64,000 nucleotides of DNA from Colwellia piezophila ATCC BAA-637 (lineage in GTDB: Bacteria > Pseudomonadota > Gammaproteobacteria > Enterobacterales > Alteromonadaceae), in assembly GCF_000378625.1 (NCBI RefSeq), contig NZ_KB905170.1:1-64000 (forward strand), read 5' to 3'. The notes beneath the pieces were generated by a model. It did no database searches. It was not told the origin of the DNA and saw only the letters and a program-made list of their open reading frames with translations. Below are positions 39,337 through 49,681 of the stretch, piece after piece. A program made the translations under genes and the position numbers. Position 1 is the stretch's first letter; every line of letters begins with the position of its first letter.

Positions 39337-40404
39337 TTAATAACCAAAGGGATTGAGCACATCAACACTATCAAGTATTTGTTTCGCCACCGAAGCGCCA
39401 AACTGATTTCCACCTAACGGTTGGTTTGGTTGTATTTCTAACCTGTGCTGGCAAACCACATAAAAGACGGCCTGCACATCATCTGGTAAGACATAATCTC
39501 GGTTATCTATAAATGCCATGGCCTTTGCAGCTTGTAGTAACGCTTTTGATGCTCTTGGTGATAATGGCTTGCAGCGAATTTCGATTTCGTCGGCGCTACC
39601 ATTAGGCTCTTGATTAGCTTGAGCAGTCTGGCCACTATATGCCCGTCTACTGACATGACTTAAGGCAATAATATATTCAATAACATCATTTGAAACAGTC
39701 ACTTCAGTCACTGCCTGTTGCATAGCAATAAGTGCTTGTTCTGTTATCACCGGCTCATTATCAACGGTATTAGATCCTTGGTTAGTTGACGTCGACTGAT
39801 TTGTCCGCAGAGCAGGTGATAATAATATTTGTTTTTCTGCTTTTAAGTCAGGAAACCCTAAGGATAAGCGCATCATAAAACGATCGAGTTGTGACTCAGG
39901 TAATGGGTAAGTACCCGCATGAAACAACGGATTTTGAGTCGCTATCACAAAAAATGGGTTCGGTAACGCATGGGTAATACCATCAATACTGACTTGGTTT
40001 TCAGCCATTGCTTCTAGCAGCGCACTCTGTGTTTTGGGACTTGCTCGGTTAATTTCATCAGCCAAGATAACCTGGTTGAAAATAGGGCCTTTGTGAAGTT
40101 CGAAGCCGTTAGTCTCATTATTAAAGATTGAAAACCCAACAACATCGGCGGGTAATAAATCATTGGTGAACTGGGTACGCTGATAGCTTAAACCTAACGT
40201 AGTGGCAAGTATGTGAGCCAAGGTGGTTTTACCCATACCAGGTAAGTCTTCAATTAACAAATGTCCTTGGGCAAGCAAACAAGCAAGTGCTAATCGACAC
40301 TCTTTGGGTTTACCAAATACTACCTTTTCAATGGTCGTTAAAATGGCAGAGATGGACTGTTGACTGGCGTAGACTTTATCGACAATGGGTGGCGATTTCG
40401 GCAT
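39337..40404 (-). CDS. MoxR-family AAA+ ATPase
   Basis: MoxR ATPases act as chaperones for partner complexes, here probably the DUF58 and transglutaminase proteins. The protein has 355 residues from the ATG at 40404. Walker A is DLPGMGKTTLAHIL, Walker B is VILADEINRASPKTQSALLEAM, sensor 1 is FFVIATQNP. The chosen ATG directly follows the T tract of the aroG terminator and has no ribosome site; an ATG at 40446 would add 14 residues reading through the hairpin. Confidence 0.88.
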   Translation of the reverse strand: MPKSPPIVDKVYASQQSISAILTTIEKVVFGKPKECRLALACLLAQGHLLIEDLPGMGKTTLAHILATTLGLSYQRTQFTNDLLPADVVGFSIFNNETNGFELHKGPIFNQVILADEINRASPKTQSALLEAMAENQVSIDGITHALPNPFFVIATQNPLFHAGTYPLPESQLDRFMMRLSLGFPDLKAEKQILLSPALRTNQSTSTNQGSNTVDNEPVITEQALIAMQQAVTEVTVSNDVIEYIIALSHVSRRAYSGQTAQANQEPNGSADEIEIRCKPLSPRASKALLQAAKAMAFIDNRDYVLPDDVQAVFYVVCQHRLEIQPNQPLGGNQFGASVAKQILDSVDVLNPFGY

Positions 40405-40441
40405 AAAAAAACGTCTAATTAAAGAATTAATTAGACGTTTT
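40404..40441 (-). terminator. DAHP synthase terminator abutting moxR
   Basis: A perfect 15-bp stem (AAAACGTCTAATTAA against TTAATTAGACGTTTT, loop of four) lies 28 bp after the aroG-type stop. On the - strand it is followed by seven Ts running straight into the moxR ATG. Confidence 0.88.
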
Positions 40442-40468
40442 ATCATGAATAGAGGGTAAAGGGAATTG

Positions 40469-41527
40469 CTAGCCCTTATTATTTCGACGGCTAACAACCG
40501 CTTCATTTAACTGACTTAATAATAGCTCGGTATCATCCCAACCAATACAAGCATCCGTGATACTTTGGCCATAAACCTCTGCCTTGCCGTTAACAAGCCC
40601 TTGATTGCCTTCTACCAAATGGCTTTCGACCATAACACCAAAAATATTATCGTTACCTTGACTAATTTGGCCGCTAACATCGGTAGAGACTAACATTTGG
40701 TTCTCGAATTTTTTATTTGAGTTGGCATGGCTAAAGTCGATCATCACTTTAGTATTCAAATCAGAGCTTGAAAGTTGTTCGGTTACCGCGTTAACACTTT
40801 TCGCGTCAAAATTAGTGGTTTTGCCGCCACGTAAAATAATATGGCAATCACCATTACCGGTAGTTTCAACAATGGCCGCATGACCAAACTTTGTGACCGA
40901 TAAAAAATGATGTGATGCCGCTGCTGAGCCAATAGCATCAATAGCAATTTTAATGGTGCCATCAGTGCCATTTTTGAAACCTACCGGGCACGATAGACCT
41001 GACGCTAATTCACGATGAACTTGTGATTCAGTGGTACGCGCGCCAATAGCGCCCCAACACATAAAGTCAGCCATGTATTGCGGTGTGATCATATCTAAAA
41101 ATTCGCCCGCGGTTGGCAGACCCAAATCATTTAAATCAAGCAGTAATTGACGACCAATACGTAAACCATCGTTAAGTTGAAAGCTGTTATCCATATAAGG
41201 GTCATTGATTAAGCCCTTCCAACCCACGGTAGTACGCGGTTTTTCAAAATAAACACGCATAACAATTTCTAAGCTATCTTGATATTTTTCACGTAATTTT
41301 ACTAAACGATTGCCATATTCAAGTGCCGCTTTTGGATCATGAATAGAACAAGGACCGATAACCACGAGTAAGCGATCATCTTTGCCCTTTAGAATATTGT
41401 GAATAGCAGTTCTGCCCGCAACCACTGATTTAGTTGCTTGCTCTGACGCAGGAAATCGCTCTAACAAGGCGATTGGAGGTAATAAGTCTTTAATTTTATT
41501 GATGCGTACATCGTCAGTTTGGTACAT
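40469..41527 (-). CDS. aroG: 3-deoxy-7-phosphoheptulonate synthase (class I)
   Basis: The enzyme condenses PEP with erythrose 4-phosphate, the first step of the shikimate pathway. The 352 residues match AroF/AroG/AroH of E. coli. Visible are VVIGPCSIHDPKAALEY with the metal-binding Cys, MRVYFEKPRTTVGWKGLINDP, GARTTESQVHRELASGLS, CHIILRGGK and VMIDFSHANS. Which isozyme (feedback specificity) cannot be read safely; aroG is used as the general name. It ends at a strong terminator. Confidence 0.93.
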   Translation of the reverse strand: MYQTDDVRINKIKDLLPPIALLERFPASEQATKSVVAGRTAIHNILKGKDDRLLVVIGPCSIHDPKAALEYGNRLVKLREKYQDSLEIVMRVYFEKPRTTVGWKGLINDPYMDNSFQLNDGLRIGRQLLLDLNDLGLPTAGEFLDMITPQYMADFMCWGAIGARTTESQVHRELASGLSCPVGFKNGTDGTIKIAIDAIGSAAASHHFLSVTKFGHAAIVETTGNGDCHIILRGGKTTNFDAKSVNAVTEQLSSSDLNTKVMIDFSHANSNKKFENQMLVSTDVSGQISQGNDNIFGVMVESHLVEGNQGLVNGKAEVYGQSITDACIGWDDTELLLSQLNEAVVSRRNNKG

Positions 41528-41832
41528 AGTTGGCTCTCTTTACTGCTATTTCAGTGCTAATTAATGATAAAACTTGTGTCTTATACTTAATTTGCAAAAT
41601 GTCGACGATACTTATTTGTTGGTTAATTTTCTATGACTTTACGTTCTACTTTACGTTTAAGAACCAGAAAATCAACTTAAGTACCTTATTATTTATTCCT
41701 AATTAGGATCCCATCATCAATCTAGCAGTGTTGTTAATCGAATGCCACGAATAATTGACCCGACCTGTAAGTATTTAGACTAATTATTCTAATCAGGCCA
41801 AAGGCAGAGTAAATAAAGAGAAAAGCTAGCGG
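41528..41832. other. intergenic, promoter region of the DAHP synthase gene
   Basis: The 305 bp between the DAHP synthase start and the DUF5062-like gene are AT-rich, without a convincing ORF or RNA structure. I could not place a TyrR-type operator. Confidence 0.4.
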
Positions 41833-42093
41833 TTACTTAAGTAAGGCATGTCCCTCGGGTAACTGTTTTGCTATCCATAATGCCAGTTTATGTTTCATAT
41901 TGGGTTGATCCTCATTATCCACAGCTAAGGGTTGAATAAGTTTATCGCTAACCAATAAACGATAAAGACTTTCTATTTTATCCTTAGCTGAATTGGTTGC
42001 TGAAAAGGCACTATAACCGCGGTTAACGGCATATTTTTCACCTATGGTTAATGCTTTTTTTAATAATTCGGCTTCATTCTTTAATTTTTTCAT
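41833..42093 (-). CDS. DUF5062-like small protein
   Basis: This 86-residue protein starts at the ATG at 42093 (MKKLKNEAELLKKALTIGEKYAVNRGYSAF). It is helical and soluble, and resembles the small DUF5062 family of marine gammaproteobacteria, from memory of the N-terminal pattern. Function unknown. It is monocistronic and divergent from the DUF3083 gene. Confidence 0.7.
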   Translation of the reverse strand: MKKLKNEAELLKKALTIGEKYAVNRGYSAFSATNSAKDKIESLYRLLVSDKLIQPLAVDNEDQPNMKHKLALWIAKQLPEGHALLK

Positions 42094-42336
42094 CGGTTTT
42101 GTCCTGCTAGAAATATGGCTTGATTTAACCATGTCTTAAAAGACCAAAGAATACAAGATAAATACTAATACCTTAGGAAAGTTACCGAACAATAAACGCC
42201 TAATAAACAACCAATTACAGTTTAATTTTCTTTCCTCAACACTTTCTGGCATTTCTTTTGATATACATCATATTAGCGGATCATCATGCTCGTATAATTG
42301 CGGGATAAACTAATAATTAACTATTCCGGTGTCACT

Positions 42337-43452
42337 ATGCCTATATCACGTACAAAAAATTTACAACACAAAGCCTATATCCCTTCATCCGCTCGTGAAA
42401 ATCAATACTTGATGGCTAAAATCCCCTTAACTGATGCGTTAATTACTCAGTTCCAGTACCTGATTTATAAAAATAAAGAGAATCCTTTTGAGAAACTCTA
42501 CCAGTACTTCGCCGATACATTTTTCGCTATTAATGATAAATATGCCCTAGAAAGTACTCAGTTTATTGCCAATGATAAATTTGCTAGAGTACGCTTTAGC
42601 CCAGAAAAATTTACCGCACAAACAAAGCAACAAGTGTTGTTTTTATATAATCCTAAATATCATACCAGCCGCAATAGCTTTTTTAATGGTGCCAATAGAG
42701 CCAAAAAGATAACCTTAATTTTTTTGGCAAACGGGGAAGATATTCGTGGTCAGTCAGCTCAATTTCATAGACTAGTGACTAAAGCCTTAACCGACTTTGC
42801 CCAAGAAACGAATATTGCACTAAGCCAAATACGCGTGAGTGATCATCAGCACTTAACTTATGACTTATTTGCCAAAAACAAGGGCATAGAAGGCAGTCAA
42901 GCACACAAATTTAGAGCTATTGCTGACCGATATTTGGCAGACAACCTAGTATTACCTGAGCAGGCGAGATCACTAACCTACGCGGTAGTTGATTTCCCTA
43001 TTAACGCCCGCATTCGAGGGTTAGTGGATCTAGACGAAAATATTCAAAAGCGATACAACCCACTTTACAGCCTTATTGCTGATGCTTTTATTGGTGCAGC
43101 TAAAAATCAAAACTTAAATAACGGCGCGGTTATCGCCAATGGTTTAGTGCCGATAATACGTTCGGCTGAAGATGAAAACGTGGTTACCGCGGGTGAATTA
43201 CTCATGTTGGGCTATAACCCTCAACATACCAGTTGTGGTTATACCTGTAAGTGGAATTCAGCTAAATTAGTTGACAGTATTCAACTAATATTTGTCGCCA
43301 GTGACCAGGATAAAACTAGCCATGGTTATGGAAAGTTTGTAAATAATGTTGAGCAAGCTTTACGCGTATTTTCACAAAAACTTGATATTGTTACCGAAAA
43401 AGAAGAAATAATGGTGAGATTACATCAGCATATTGGCTTTCATTTAGCATAA
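42337..43452 (+). CDS. DUF3083-like protein
   Basis: This 371-residue soluble protein starts at the ATG at 42337 (MPISRTKNLQHKAYIPSSAREN). The sequence is conserved-looking throughout, without TM segments or recognised catalytic motifs. The family, which I recall as DUF3083 of Shewanella and Colwellia, has no known role. Confidence 0.72.
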   Translation: MPISRTKNLQHKAYIPSSARENQYLMAKIPLTDALITQFQYLIYKNKENPFEKLYQYFADTFFAINDKYALESTQFIANDKFARVRFSPEKFTAQTKQQVLFLYNPKYHTSRNSFFNGANRAKKITLIFLANGEDIRGQSAQFHRLVTKALTDFAQETNIALSQIRVSDHQHLTYDLFAKNKGIEGSQAHKFRAIADRYLADNLVLPEQARSLTYAVVDFPINARIRGLVDLDENIQKRYNPLYSLIADAFIGAAKNQNLNNGAVIANGLVPIIRSAEDENVVTAGELLMLGYNPQHTSCGYTCKWNSAKLVDSIQLIFVASDQDKTSHGYGKFVNNVEQALRVFSQKLDIVTEKEEIMVRLHQHIGFHLA

Positions 43453-43604
43453 TTGCGCTTAATGTATTTTCATTGATTTGTTTCAGTAGTCGTTAATAAT
43501 TTTGGCTAAACTAAGTGTTTTCGGCTATTTACTTCAATTATCCATGCATCATCCTATTAACCGTTATACTCATAGTTACGAGGTTACGCTTGCTGGAGAT
43601 TGGT

Positions 43605-43820
43605 ATGTTTTTAAAAAACAGAAAGAATGGCGATATGGTTGATGTTGATAAAATCCAAGATTTAACTAATTTGTACCATGAAAAGGTTTTAGGAAGTTAT
43701 CAAGTGGGCGAAGAAGTTCAAGATCCACAAGAATTTGAAAAATCAGAGCTGACTTTTCTTTCGGGTGAAGACCTACCCCGGTGTTGGACTGATCCACACT
43801 ATAGAGCCCATAGGAAGTAG
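43605..43820 (+). CDS. small conserved-type protein, unknown
   Basis: This 71-residue protein starts at the ATG at 43605, with GGAGAT upstream; the frame begins earlier without support. It is acidic and ends with ELTFLSGEDLPRCWTDPHYRAHRK. I cannot name a family. The strong ribosome site and the motif-like C terminus argue it is real. Confidence 0.65.
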   Translation: MFLKNRKNGDMVDVDKIQDLTNLYHEKVLGSYQVGEEVQDPQEFEKSELTFLSGEDLPRCWTDPHYRAHRK

Positions 43821-44125
43821 TTTGACTACACAGGGTTATAAAACTTTGCTCGGCACAGAAGAACAATCACCTTACTAAGGAAGAGTATTATCCCCCTTTC
43901 TTAGCTCAATTTAGCCATTTTATTGAGTAAAAATAATTGGCTGAAAATTTAACTCTGCTTGAAATACCTCAAGCCATTAAGATGTGCGGCAAAACGCGCT
44001 ATCTGTAAGTTAATATAGCTATACATTGTTATACATTCGCCCTGATAGTTATAATTTTCTATAGGCAGGGTTTCGCTATTTGAACTAAAATAATAATAAG
44101 TCGCGATTAACTTGAGCGTGAGTAT
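43821..44125. other. intergenic, no gene seen
   Basis: The 305 bp hold a weak inverted repeat (CTAAGGAAG / CTTTCTTAG, about 43876-43903) without a T tract, and presumably the promoter of the NfeD-slipin operon. No ORF is convincing. Confidence 0.4.
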
Positions 44126-45475
44126 ATGTTGCGTTTATTCTTTTTTATAATGCTGCTCAACCCTTTGTTGCTCAATGTCACATTAGCTGCAAAGCCCCCT
44201 CCTTCTGTTCAAAAAACCATCCCTGTTTTAACCATAAAAGGCGCTATTGGCCCAGCAGTGAGTGACTATATTGCTAAAGAAATAAGCAAAGCTAATCAAC
44301 AAAAACAAGCTGCCGCTATACTGCTTATCATCGATACACCCGGAGGCTTAAGTAGTAGTTTGCGCGATATAAATCAACGTATCCTTGATTCAGACATACC
44401 ACTACTGTGCTTAGTTTTCCCACAAGGTGCACGCGCAGCTAGCGCTGGCACTTATATATTATATGCTTGCCATGTTGCAGCAATGGCCTCAGCAACAACA
44501 TTGGGCGCCGCTACACCGGTAAATATCGGCGGTGGTTTTACCCCTAAGCAACAAGACAAAGCAGCTAAACCACAAAAATCTGCCATGGAGAAAAAAGTGC
44601 TCAATGATGCCATCGCCTATATTCGCTCGTTAGCGCAATTAAGGGGACGCAATGTAAAATGGGCTGAACTGGCCGTTAGCGAGGGCGCCACTTTATCTGC
44701 CCAAGAAGCCTTAGCAAAAAATGTCATTGACTATTTAGTCGAAAGCCCAGAGCAATTGTTAAAAGTACTTGATGGTAAAACCATTACGGTTAAAAAACAT
44801 CAATATCCGTTAAAACTCGCCGGTGCACAACTGGACTACCGGCAACCCGATTGGCGTAGTAAATTTATTGCCACCATTACCGATCCTAATATTGCCTACC
44901 TGTTAATGATCATTGGTATCTATGGCTTGTTGCTTGAATTTTATAATCCCGGTATTGGCATCGCCGGTATCACTGGTGCTATTTCGTTATTTATCGCCCT
45001 ATATGCATTTCAACTTTTACCTCTTAACTACGCCGGCTTAGCTTTATTATTACTCGGCATTAGCTTACTCGTTGTCGAGTCTATGGTACCGAGTTTTGGC
45101 GTGTTTGGACTCGGTGGTTTAGTCGCTTTTATCTTAGGCTCTATTTTTCTAATAGATACCGAACAACAACAGTTTCAAGTCTCGCTAAAGCTCATTATTA
45201 CCCTCGCAGTAGCCAGTGGCTCATTCATTATTTTCATTCTAGGCTATATGTGGCGTCTACGTAACAATCAAGTCGTTAGTGGTTTGGAGGCCCTTATTGG
45301 CGCCCAAGGCACAGCACTTGAGAATTTTACTGGTGACGGTTTTATTTTGTTAAAAGGTGAACGTTGGGCAGCAATCTCTGCCGCAGAGCTTAAACAAGGC
45401 GAAAAAGTGACAGTAAGTAGTATTAATAATTTAACGGTTACTGTAACAAGGTCAGCTCACCTTGATAAAAGTTAA
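44126..45475 (+). CDS. NfeD-family membrane-bound ClpP-class serine protease
   Basis: This 449-residue long-form NfeD has a signal peptide (about 1-20), a ClpP-like Ser-Lys protease domain with the Ser in [13 protein letters not shown] (about 105-117), four TM segments (about 255-375) and the C-terminal NfeD OB fold ([31 protein letters not shown]). In archaeal homologues the protease cleaves the partner stomatin; here the slipin gene follows by 8 bp in the same operon. Confidence 0.93.
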   Translation: MLRLFFFIMLLNPLLLNVTLAAKPPPSVQKTIPVLTIKGAIGPAVSDYIAKEISKANQQKQAAAILLIIDTPGGLSSSLRDINQRILDSDIPLLCLVFPQGARAASAGTYILYACHVAAMASATTLGAATPVNIGGGFTPKQQDKAAKPQKSAMEKKVLNDAIAYIRSLAQLRGRNVKWAELAVSEGATLSAQEALAKNVIDYLVESPEQLLKVLDGKTITVKKHQYPLKLAGAQLDYRQPDWRSKFIATITDPNIAYLLMIIGIYGLLLEFYNPGIGIAGITGAISLFIALYAFQLLPLNYAGLALLLLGISLLVVESMVPSFGVFGLGGLVAFILGSIFLIDTEQQQFQVSLKLIITLAVASGSFIIFILGYMWRLRNNQVVSGLEALIGAQGTALENFTGDGFILLKGERWAAISAAELKQGEKVTVSSINNLTVTVTRSAHLDKS

Positions 45476-45483
45476 CCCATTGT

Positions 45484-46314
45484 ATGGAGATAAATACCAT
45501 GATGGAATTTTTACTTGATACCGGTATGTTGATGCCGCTGGCAATCATTAGTGTAGTGTTATTGTTTGCCTTTAGTTTGTTCAGGGTTTTAAGAGAATAC
45601 GAGCGTGGGGTAATATTTTTCTTAGGTCGTTTCGAAAAAGTAAAAGGGCCTGGATTAATCATTGTCATTCCTATTATTCAACAAATGGTACGGGTCGATT
45701 TACGTACTGTCGTTATGGACGTGCCTAGTCAAGATGTTATCAGCCGTGATAACGTTTCCGTGCGAGTGAATGCCGTTATCTATTTCCGTGTTGTCGATCC
45801 ACAAAAAGCCATCATTAATGTTGAGAACTTCTTACAAGCAACCTCACAATTAGCACAAACAACCCTAAGGTCTGTTCTTGGTCAACATGAGTTAGATGAG
45901 ATGCTTGCCAATCGGGACATGTTAAATACTGATATACAGGCTATATTAGACGCACGCACAGACGGTTGGGGTATTAAAGTATCAAATGTCGAAATTAAAC
46001 ATGTCGACTTAAATGAAACCATGATACGAGCAATTGCCCGTCAAGCAGAAGCAGAGCGTACTCGACGAGCTAAAGTTATCCACGCCTCAGGGGAAATGGA
46101 AGCCTCTCATAAATTGGTCGAGGCTGCTAATACTCTGGCGGTGGAGCCAAATGCGATTTTATTACGTTATTTACAAACGCTTACTGAAATCGCAGGAGAA
46201 AAGAACTCAACGATTTTATTTCCAATGCCAATGGAGTTGATGGAAGGAGTATTTAGCAAAAGAACTCACCATGACCCAAAAAACACCCCGGAAAGTAAAA
46301 AACCAGATGGTTAA
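45484..46314 (+). CDS. slipin / SPFH (stomatin-like) protein
   Basis: The 276-residue protein has an N-terminal hydrophobic hairpin (about 14-32) followed by the SPFH/Band 7 domain ([20 protein letters not shown] through [22 protein letters not shown]) and a C-terminal helix. A second ATG (45502) is also possible. Slipins oligomerise on the inner membrane and pair with NfeD as here. Confidence 0.93.
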   Translation: MEINTMMEFLLDTGMLMPLAIISVVLLFAFSLFRVLREYERGVIFFLGRFEKVKGPGLIIVIPIIQQMVRVDLRTVVMDVPSQDVISRDNVSVRVNAVIYFRVVDPQKAIINVENFLQATSQLAQTTLRSVLGQHELDEMLANRDMLNTDIQAILDARTDGWGIKVSNVEIKHVDLNETMIRAIARQAEAERTRRAKVIHASGEMEASHKLVEAANTLAVEPNAILLRYLQTLTEIAGEKNSTILFPMPMELMEGVFSKRTHHDPKNTPESKKPDG

Positions 46315-46348
46315 CTCTATTTAAGACCGTTTTCATGGCCGATAGACT

Positions 46349-47320
46349 TTACCTTCGCGCCCAATAAGTAACGGCTTGCTCAGATAAAAACTGCTCGGCA
46401 TTTTGCCCCTGTAATAATGCTAACGTTGCTAACATACCGGCTTGAATACATTGTGGCGCCAGGGCCGTAATCGATCTTGGAGCTTGCTCTATTGGCCAGC
46501 CAGTTAAGGCATTAAGTACATGGCTATAACGTTTACCCTTTTTAGCTAAATAACGTTTACTATCGCCACTTGTTGCCAAAGCGCCATGATGCAGGGCAAC
46601 AATGATGTCTTGCTTAGTACTTACTTGCTCCGTATTTCTTTGGTCAGTATTTATTTGGTCAGTAACACTAGCTCGGTCATTCTCCTCTGGTGCTTCAATA
46701 GCAACTTGCCAAGCTTTATCCCCTAATCTAGGCCCTGATACGGCTAAATCACCACCAAGATTAACTAATACCGGCAGCGCTGTTATTTGTTTACTGAGCA
46801 ATATAGCGCGGTCTACAGCATACTCTTTACCAAATCCGCCAAAATCAAGCGCCATGCCTGCGGGTAACGTAATACTATTCGGTTGAAGTACAATTTTATC
46901 CCAACCAACAAAAGGTAATATTCTCGCGATATCCGCTGAAGTCGCGATATTTTCACTGCCGTCAAAGTACCAAATTTGATTTAGAATACCGGCACTGATA
47001 TCAAATAAACCACCACTGAGCTGATAACATTGCTGAGCAAAGATTAATAACAGGTAAGTTTCTTCATCAATAGTAATGCACTGCCCTGCACTGTTATTTA
47101 TGTGGCTACAGACACTGTCTTTATTATAACGACTATATTTATCTTCAATTCGCCACACTTCATCACTGACAAGCTTAGTAATTTTTTTTACCAAGTTAAG
47201 CTCTGTTGTTTGAATGAGTATTTCACAAGGACTGGCCATCGCGTGAAAGGTGGCACTATAACCTTGCTCTTGGGCTTTGAACGATAAGCTACGCGGGCTG
47301 ATTAGATTGTTATTTTTCAT
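46349..47320 (-). CDS. apbE: FAD:protein FMN transferase (ApbE)
   Basis: ApbE attaches FMN covalently to Thr/Ser of target proteins outside the cytoplasm. The 323 residues contain FHAMASPCEILIQ, RIEDKYSRYNKDS, GLFDISAGIL, ALDFGGFGKEYAVDRA and the Mg-binding region ALATSGDSKRYLAKKGKRYSHVLNALTGWPIE. No clear signal peptide is visible, unlike many ApbE proteins. It is downstream of the DUF3570 and DUF4266 genes on the same strand. Confidence 0.92.
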   Translation of the reverse strand: MKNNNLISPRSLSFKAQEQGYSATFHAMASPCEILIQTTELNLVKKITKLVSDEVWRIEDKYSRYNKDSVCSHINNSAGQCITIDEETYLLLIFAQQCYQLSGGLFDISAGILNQIWYFDGSENIATSADIARILPFVGWDKIVLQPNSITLPAGMALDFGGFGKEYAVDRAILLSKQITALPVLVNLGGDLAVSGPRLGDKAWQVAIEAPEENDRASVTDQINTDQRNTEQVSTKQDIIVALHHGALATSGDSKRYLAKKGKRYSHVLNALTGWPIEQAPRSITALAPQCIQAGMLATLALLQGQNAEQFLSEQAVTYWARR

Positions 47321-47396
47321 TATCGTTACTGTTATAGATTGAAGATTGAAGGTTGATGGTTGAATTTTTTACTTTTGACCAGTTGCCATAAATTCA

Positions 47397-48749
47397 TCAT
47401 AAAAAGGAGTAACTTATTTGCAGAATGATCGCTTGCACAACTGGGTACACGGTTAAATTTTCTAAACCAGCCGGAACATCAAAACCTGCGTTTGTTGGCG
47501 TTTGTTGGTAATACTCTAACCTTACTGAAAAATCATTACCATTATTGAACGTGAAGCCATACTTTGCCCCCAGTGTGATGGCATGCATTTCACCAATACG
47601 ATAATCGGCACTGACGAAACCTTGGTTTGTCTCAAGACCATGCCCAGTAAAGATATACGGCTGATAAAATTCAGCTGCACTTTGTTGATAATAGCGCAGG
47701 TGCGGCTGCAGATAACTTTGCTTACCAAACCAATTGCTTAATGGAAAATACCAAGTGCTATCGAAGGTATGCGATTTTATTTGCCAATCATCCCACATAT
47801 AACGATAAGAAAAATCTACTACGCTGTTGAATAATCCCTGATCAAAATGATATTTAGCTTGGCCAAAGATACTTTGTTTACGCCGTTCATCTGGGCGCTG
47901 CTCATAGATATAATCCTGAGTTATGCCTTGCTCATTTAAGACACTGACAATTTTAAAGGGATCGGTTAAATAACCACTCACTGTAGAAAAAGAATAGTTA
48001 AACTGGGTGATCATTCTCCGGTTAATCACTTGGCTAAAGCCCAGTAAGATATCCGTAGTATATTTATTATCACTACTGGCTATTCGAGTGTGCGCGAACT
48101 CCTCATCCCAACTGGGTGAATTGCTGTCACCAATAAGCATAGATTCATGGGGCTTAGGAATACCGCCTATCGGGGTAAACGTATCTTGAAAGTGACTAAA
48201 ACCTAAAGAAATAGTTGAGTTTTTCTTATCAAAGTCGACCGCCAAGTTAGCATTTATGCCGAGAGATAAATAATCAAACTCTTTGGATAAATGCCCGCCG
48301 ACACTGGCAGTATAATTATCAGCGATTGGTTGAGTCCACTGAGCATTGAGTTGTACTCGAGTATCTTTAAAAGTGTCATCAAGTGGCGTATCGCCAACAG
48401 GGGTAACGTACTGTCCATCACCCGAGGGGCGAGTAAACGTTTGTGCTTGACCTTGTGCCACCGCGCCATTGGCGGAAGCACCGGTTAAACTGTCAATAGT
48501 CAGTTTAAAATTCAATACTTCATCATTAATAAAAGTTCTATTGCCACTAATGATGACCTCTGCAGCTGTGACTCGGTCTGCTTCAGAATAGAATAAAAAG
48601 GCACTATCAATTTGCCAGTCTTTTAACACTTGCGCTTTGGCATCACCCACAGCCGTGGTAGTGCCCAATAAGGCGCCAGCAGCCATAGATAAAGCCGCTT
48701 TGACATTGATGTGTTTTTTGGCGCTTTTTCCAGACAATGAGTTCATCAT
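47397..48749 (-). CDS. DUF3570 outer-membrane-type protein
   Basis: This 450-residue protein has a signal peptide (about residues 15-40) and a beta-barrel-like pattern: many amphipathic strands with aromatic ends, finishing VQAIILQISYSFL with a C-terminal Phe-Leu. DUF3570 genes are regularly found with apbE and DUF4266. It is probably an outer-membrane barrel; function unknown. Confidence 0.85.
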   Translation of the reverse strand: MMNSLSGKSAKKHINVKAALSMAAGALLGTTTAVGDAKAQVLKDWQIDSAFLFYSEADRVTAAEVIISGNRTFINDEVLNFKLTIDSLTGASANGAVAQGQAQTFTRPSGDGQYVTPVGDTPLDDTFKDTRVQLNAQWTQPIADNYTASVGGHLSKEFDYLSLGINANLAVDFDKKNSTISLGFSHFQDTFTPIGGIPKPHESMLIGDSNSPSWDEEFAHTRIASSDNKYTTDILLGFSQVINRRMITQFNYSFSTVSGYLTDPFKIVSVLNEQGITQDYIYEQRPDERRKQSIFGQAKYHFDQGLFNSVVDFSYRYMWDDWQIKSHTFDSTWYFPLSNWFGKQSYLQPHLRYYQQSAAEFYQPYIFTGHGLETNQGFVSADYRIGEMHAITLGAKYGFTFNNGNDFSVRLEYYQQTPTNAGFDVPAGLENLTVYPVVQAIILQISYSFL

Positions 48750-48800
48750 TACAGCCTAACTAATAAAGGACTAATAAATAACTAATAGCTTCCCTACCCC

Positions 48801-49070
48801 TTAATTACAGCCACAGCCTCCGCCACCAAAACTTTTACCGCCACTAGAAGCTTCCTTAGAGAAATAAATATGATCATCTAATGCGGCATCAATCGGTGAA
48901 GAAGTTAATGCCATTGCTTTAGTGGCGAGTAAGTCGCGCTCCCAAGGCTCGACTCCCAAACTACCACAGGCAGTCAGGTTGGCAAAAATAGCGGCGAGCA
49001 AAGTACACTTTACTGTAGCTCGGTTCAAGCTAAGCAACGTTTTTAAAATGCTTCGATGACTCTTTATCAT
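48801..49070 (-). CDS. DUF4266 lipoprotein
   Basis: This 89-residue protein has the lipobox LTAC at about residues 32-35, then GSLGVEPWERDLLATKAMAL, the DUF4266 signature, and a Gly/Cys-rich tail (GGKSFGGGGCGCN). It should be lipid-anchored. It is the first gene of the DUF4266-DUF3570-apbE cluster and is divergent from the small gene at 49196. Confidence 0.85.
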   Translation of the reverse strand: MIKSHRSILKTLLSLNRATVKCTLLAAIFANLTACGSLGVEPWERDLLATKAMALTSSPIDAALDDHIYFSKEASSGGKSFGGGGCGCN

Positions 49071-49195
49071 GACTTTGATTTCCTCGGGTAAAATAGTGAC
49101 ACAGATTAGTTAAAAAAGACCCGTAAAGTAGCTAATTTAGGTAGTAAAAAAATTAACGTTTCTTTAGCTAATAGTTACCTATATACTGCGCCGCC

Positions 49196-49525
49196 ATGGC
49201 ACCTATTAATAGCTCCACAATAATAACTTCCAAGAACCCCTACGCTTTATTGTTATTCTTATTATGCTTTTGCTTTTGCTTTATCAGCACGAGTTATGCC
49301 CAGCCCTGCTTATCAGAAACAAATATAACTGTCGCTTTATCCTGCCAACTTGAATTGGAAGAAAATAACGAGCCTAGTGAACTTTTCACCGGTCAACTTT
49401 ATTTACAAAAGTTAGCAACAGCCGATAAAGCAATTAGCCAAGTCAACGTAAAAAAACTGCTACTGCATAGTATTGCTTGCTGTAACCGTGACCCACCATG
49501 TACTTCACTTTATCACAATCAGTAA
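49196..49525 (+). CDS. small secreted Cys-rich protein, unknown
   Basis: This 109-residue protein has a hydrophobic signal (LLLFLLCFCFCFISTSYA, about 17-35). The mature part has a cysteine pair (PCLSETN, LSCQLEL) and a CC pair near the C terminus. No family is recognised. It is divergent from the DUF4266 cluster and may or may not be linked to it. Confidence 0.55.
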   Translation: MAPINSSTIITSKNPYALLLFLLCFCFCFISTSYAQPCLSETNITVALSCQLELEENNEPSELFTGQLYLQKLATADKAISQVNVKKLLLHSIACCNRDPPCTSLYHNQ

Positions 49526-49681
49526 TCAATACTATAAGCCATCCCGCGATAACCGTTTATTCGCGCGTCAAATTTGTCCTTTTAAAGCAGAAGTTAAGCC
49601 ATAGTATTTTCTTTTATTAAGAGCCCTGTTCATAGCTTAAGTTGTTATGGCATCTCTTATTGACATGCGTAGACCATTATT

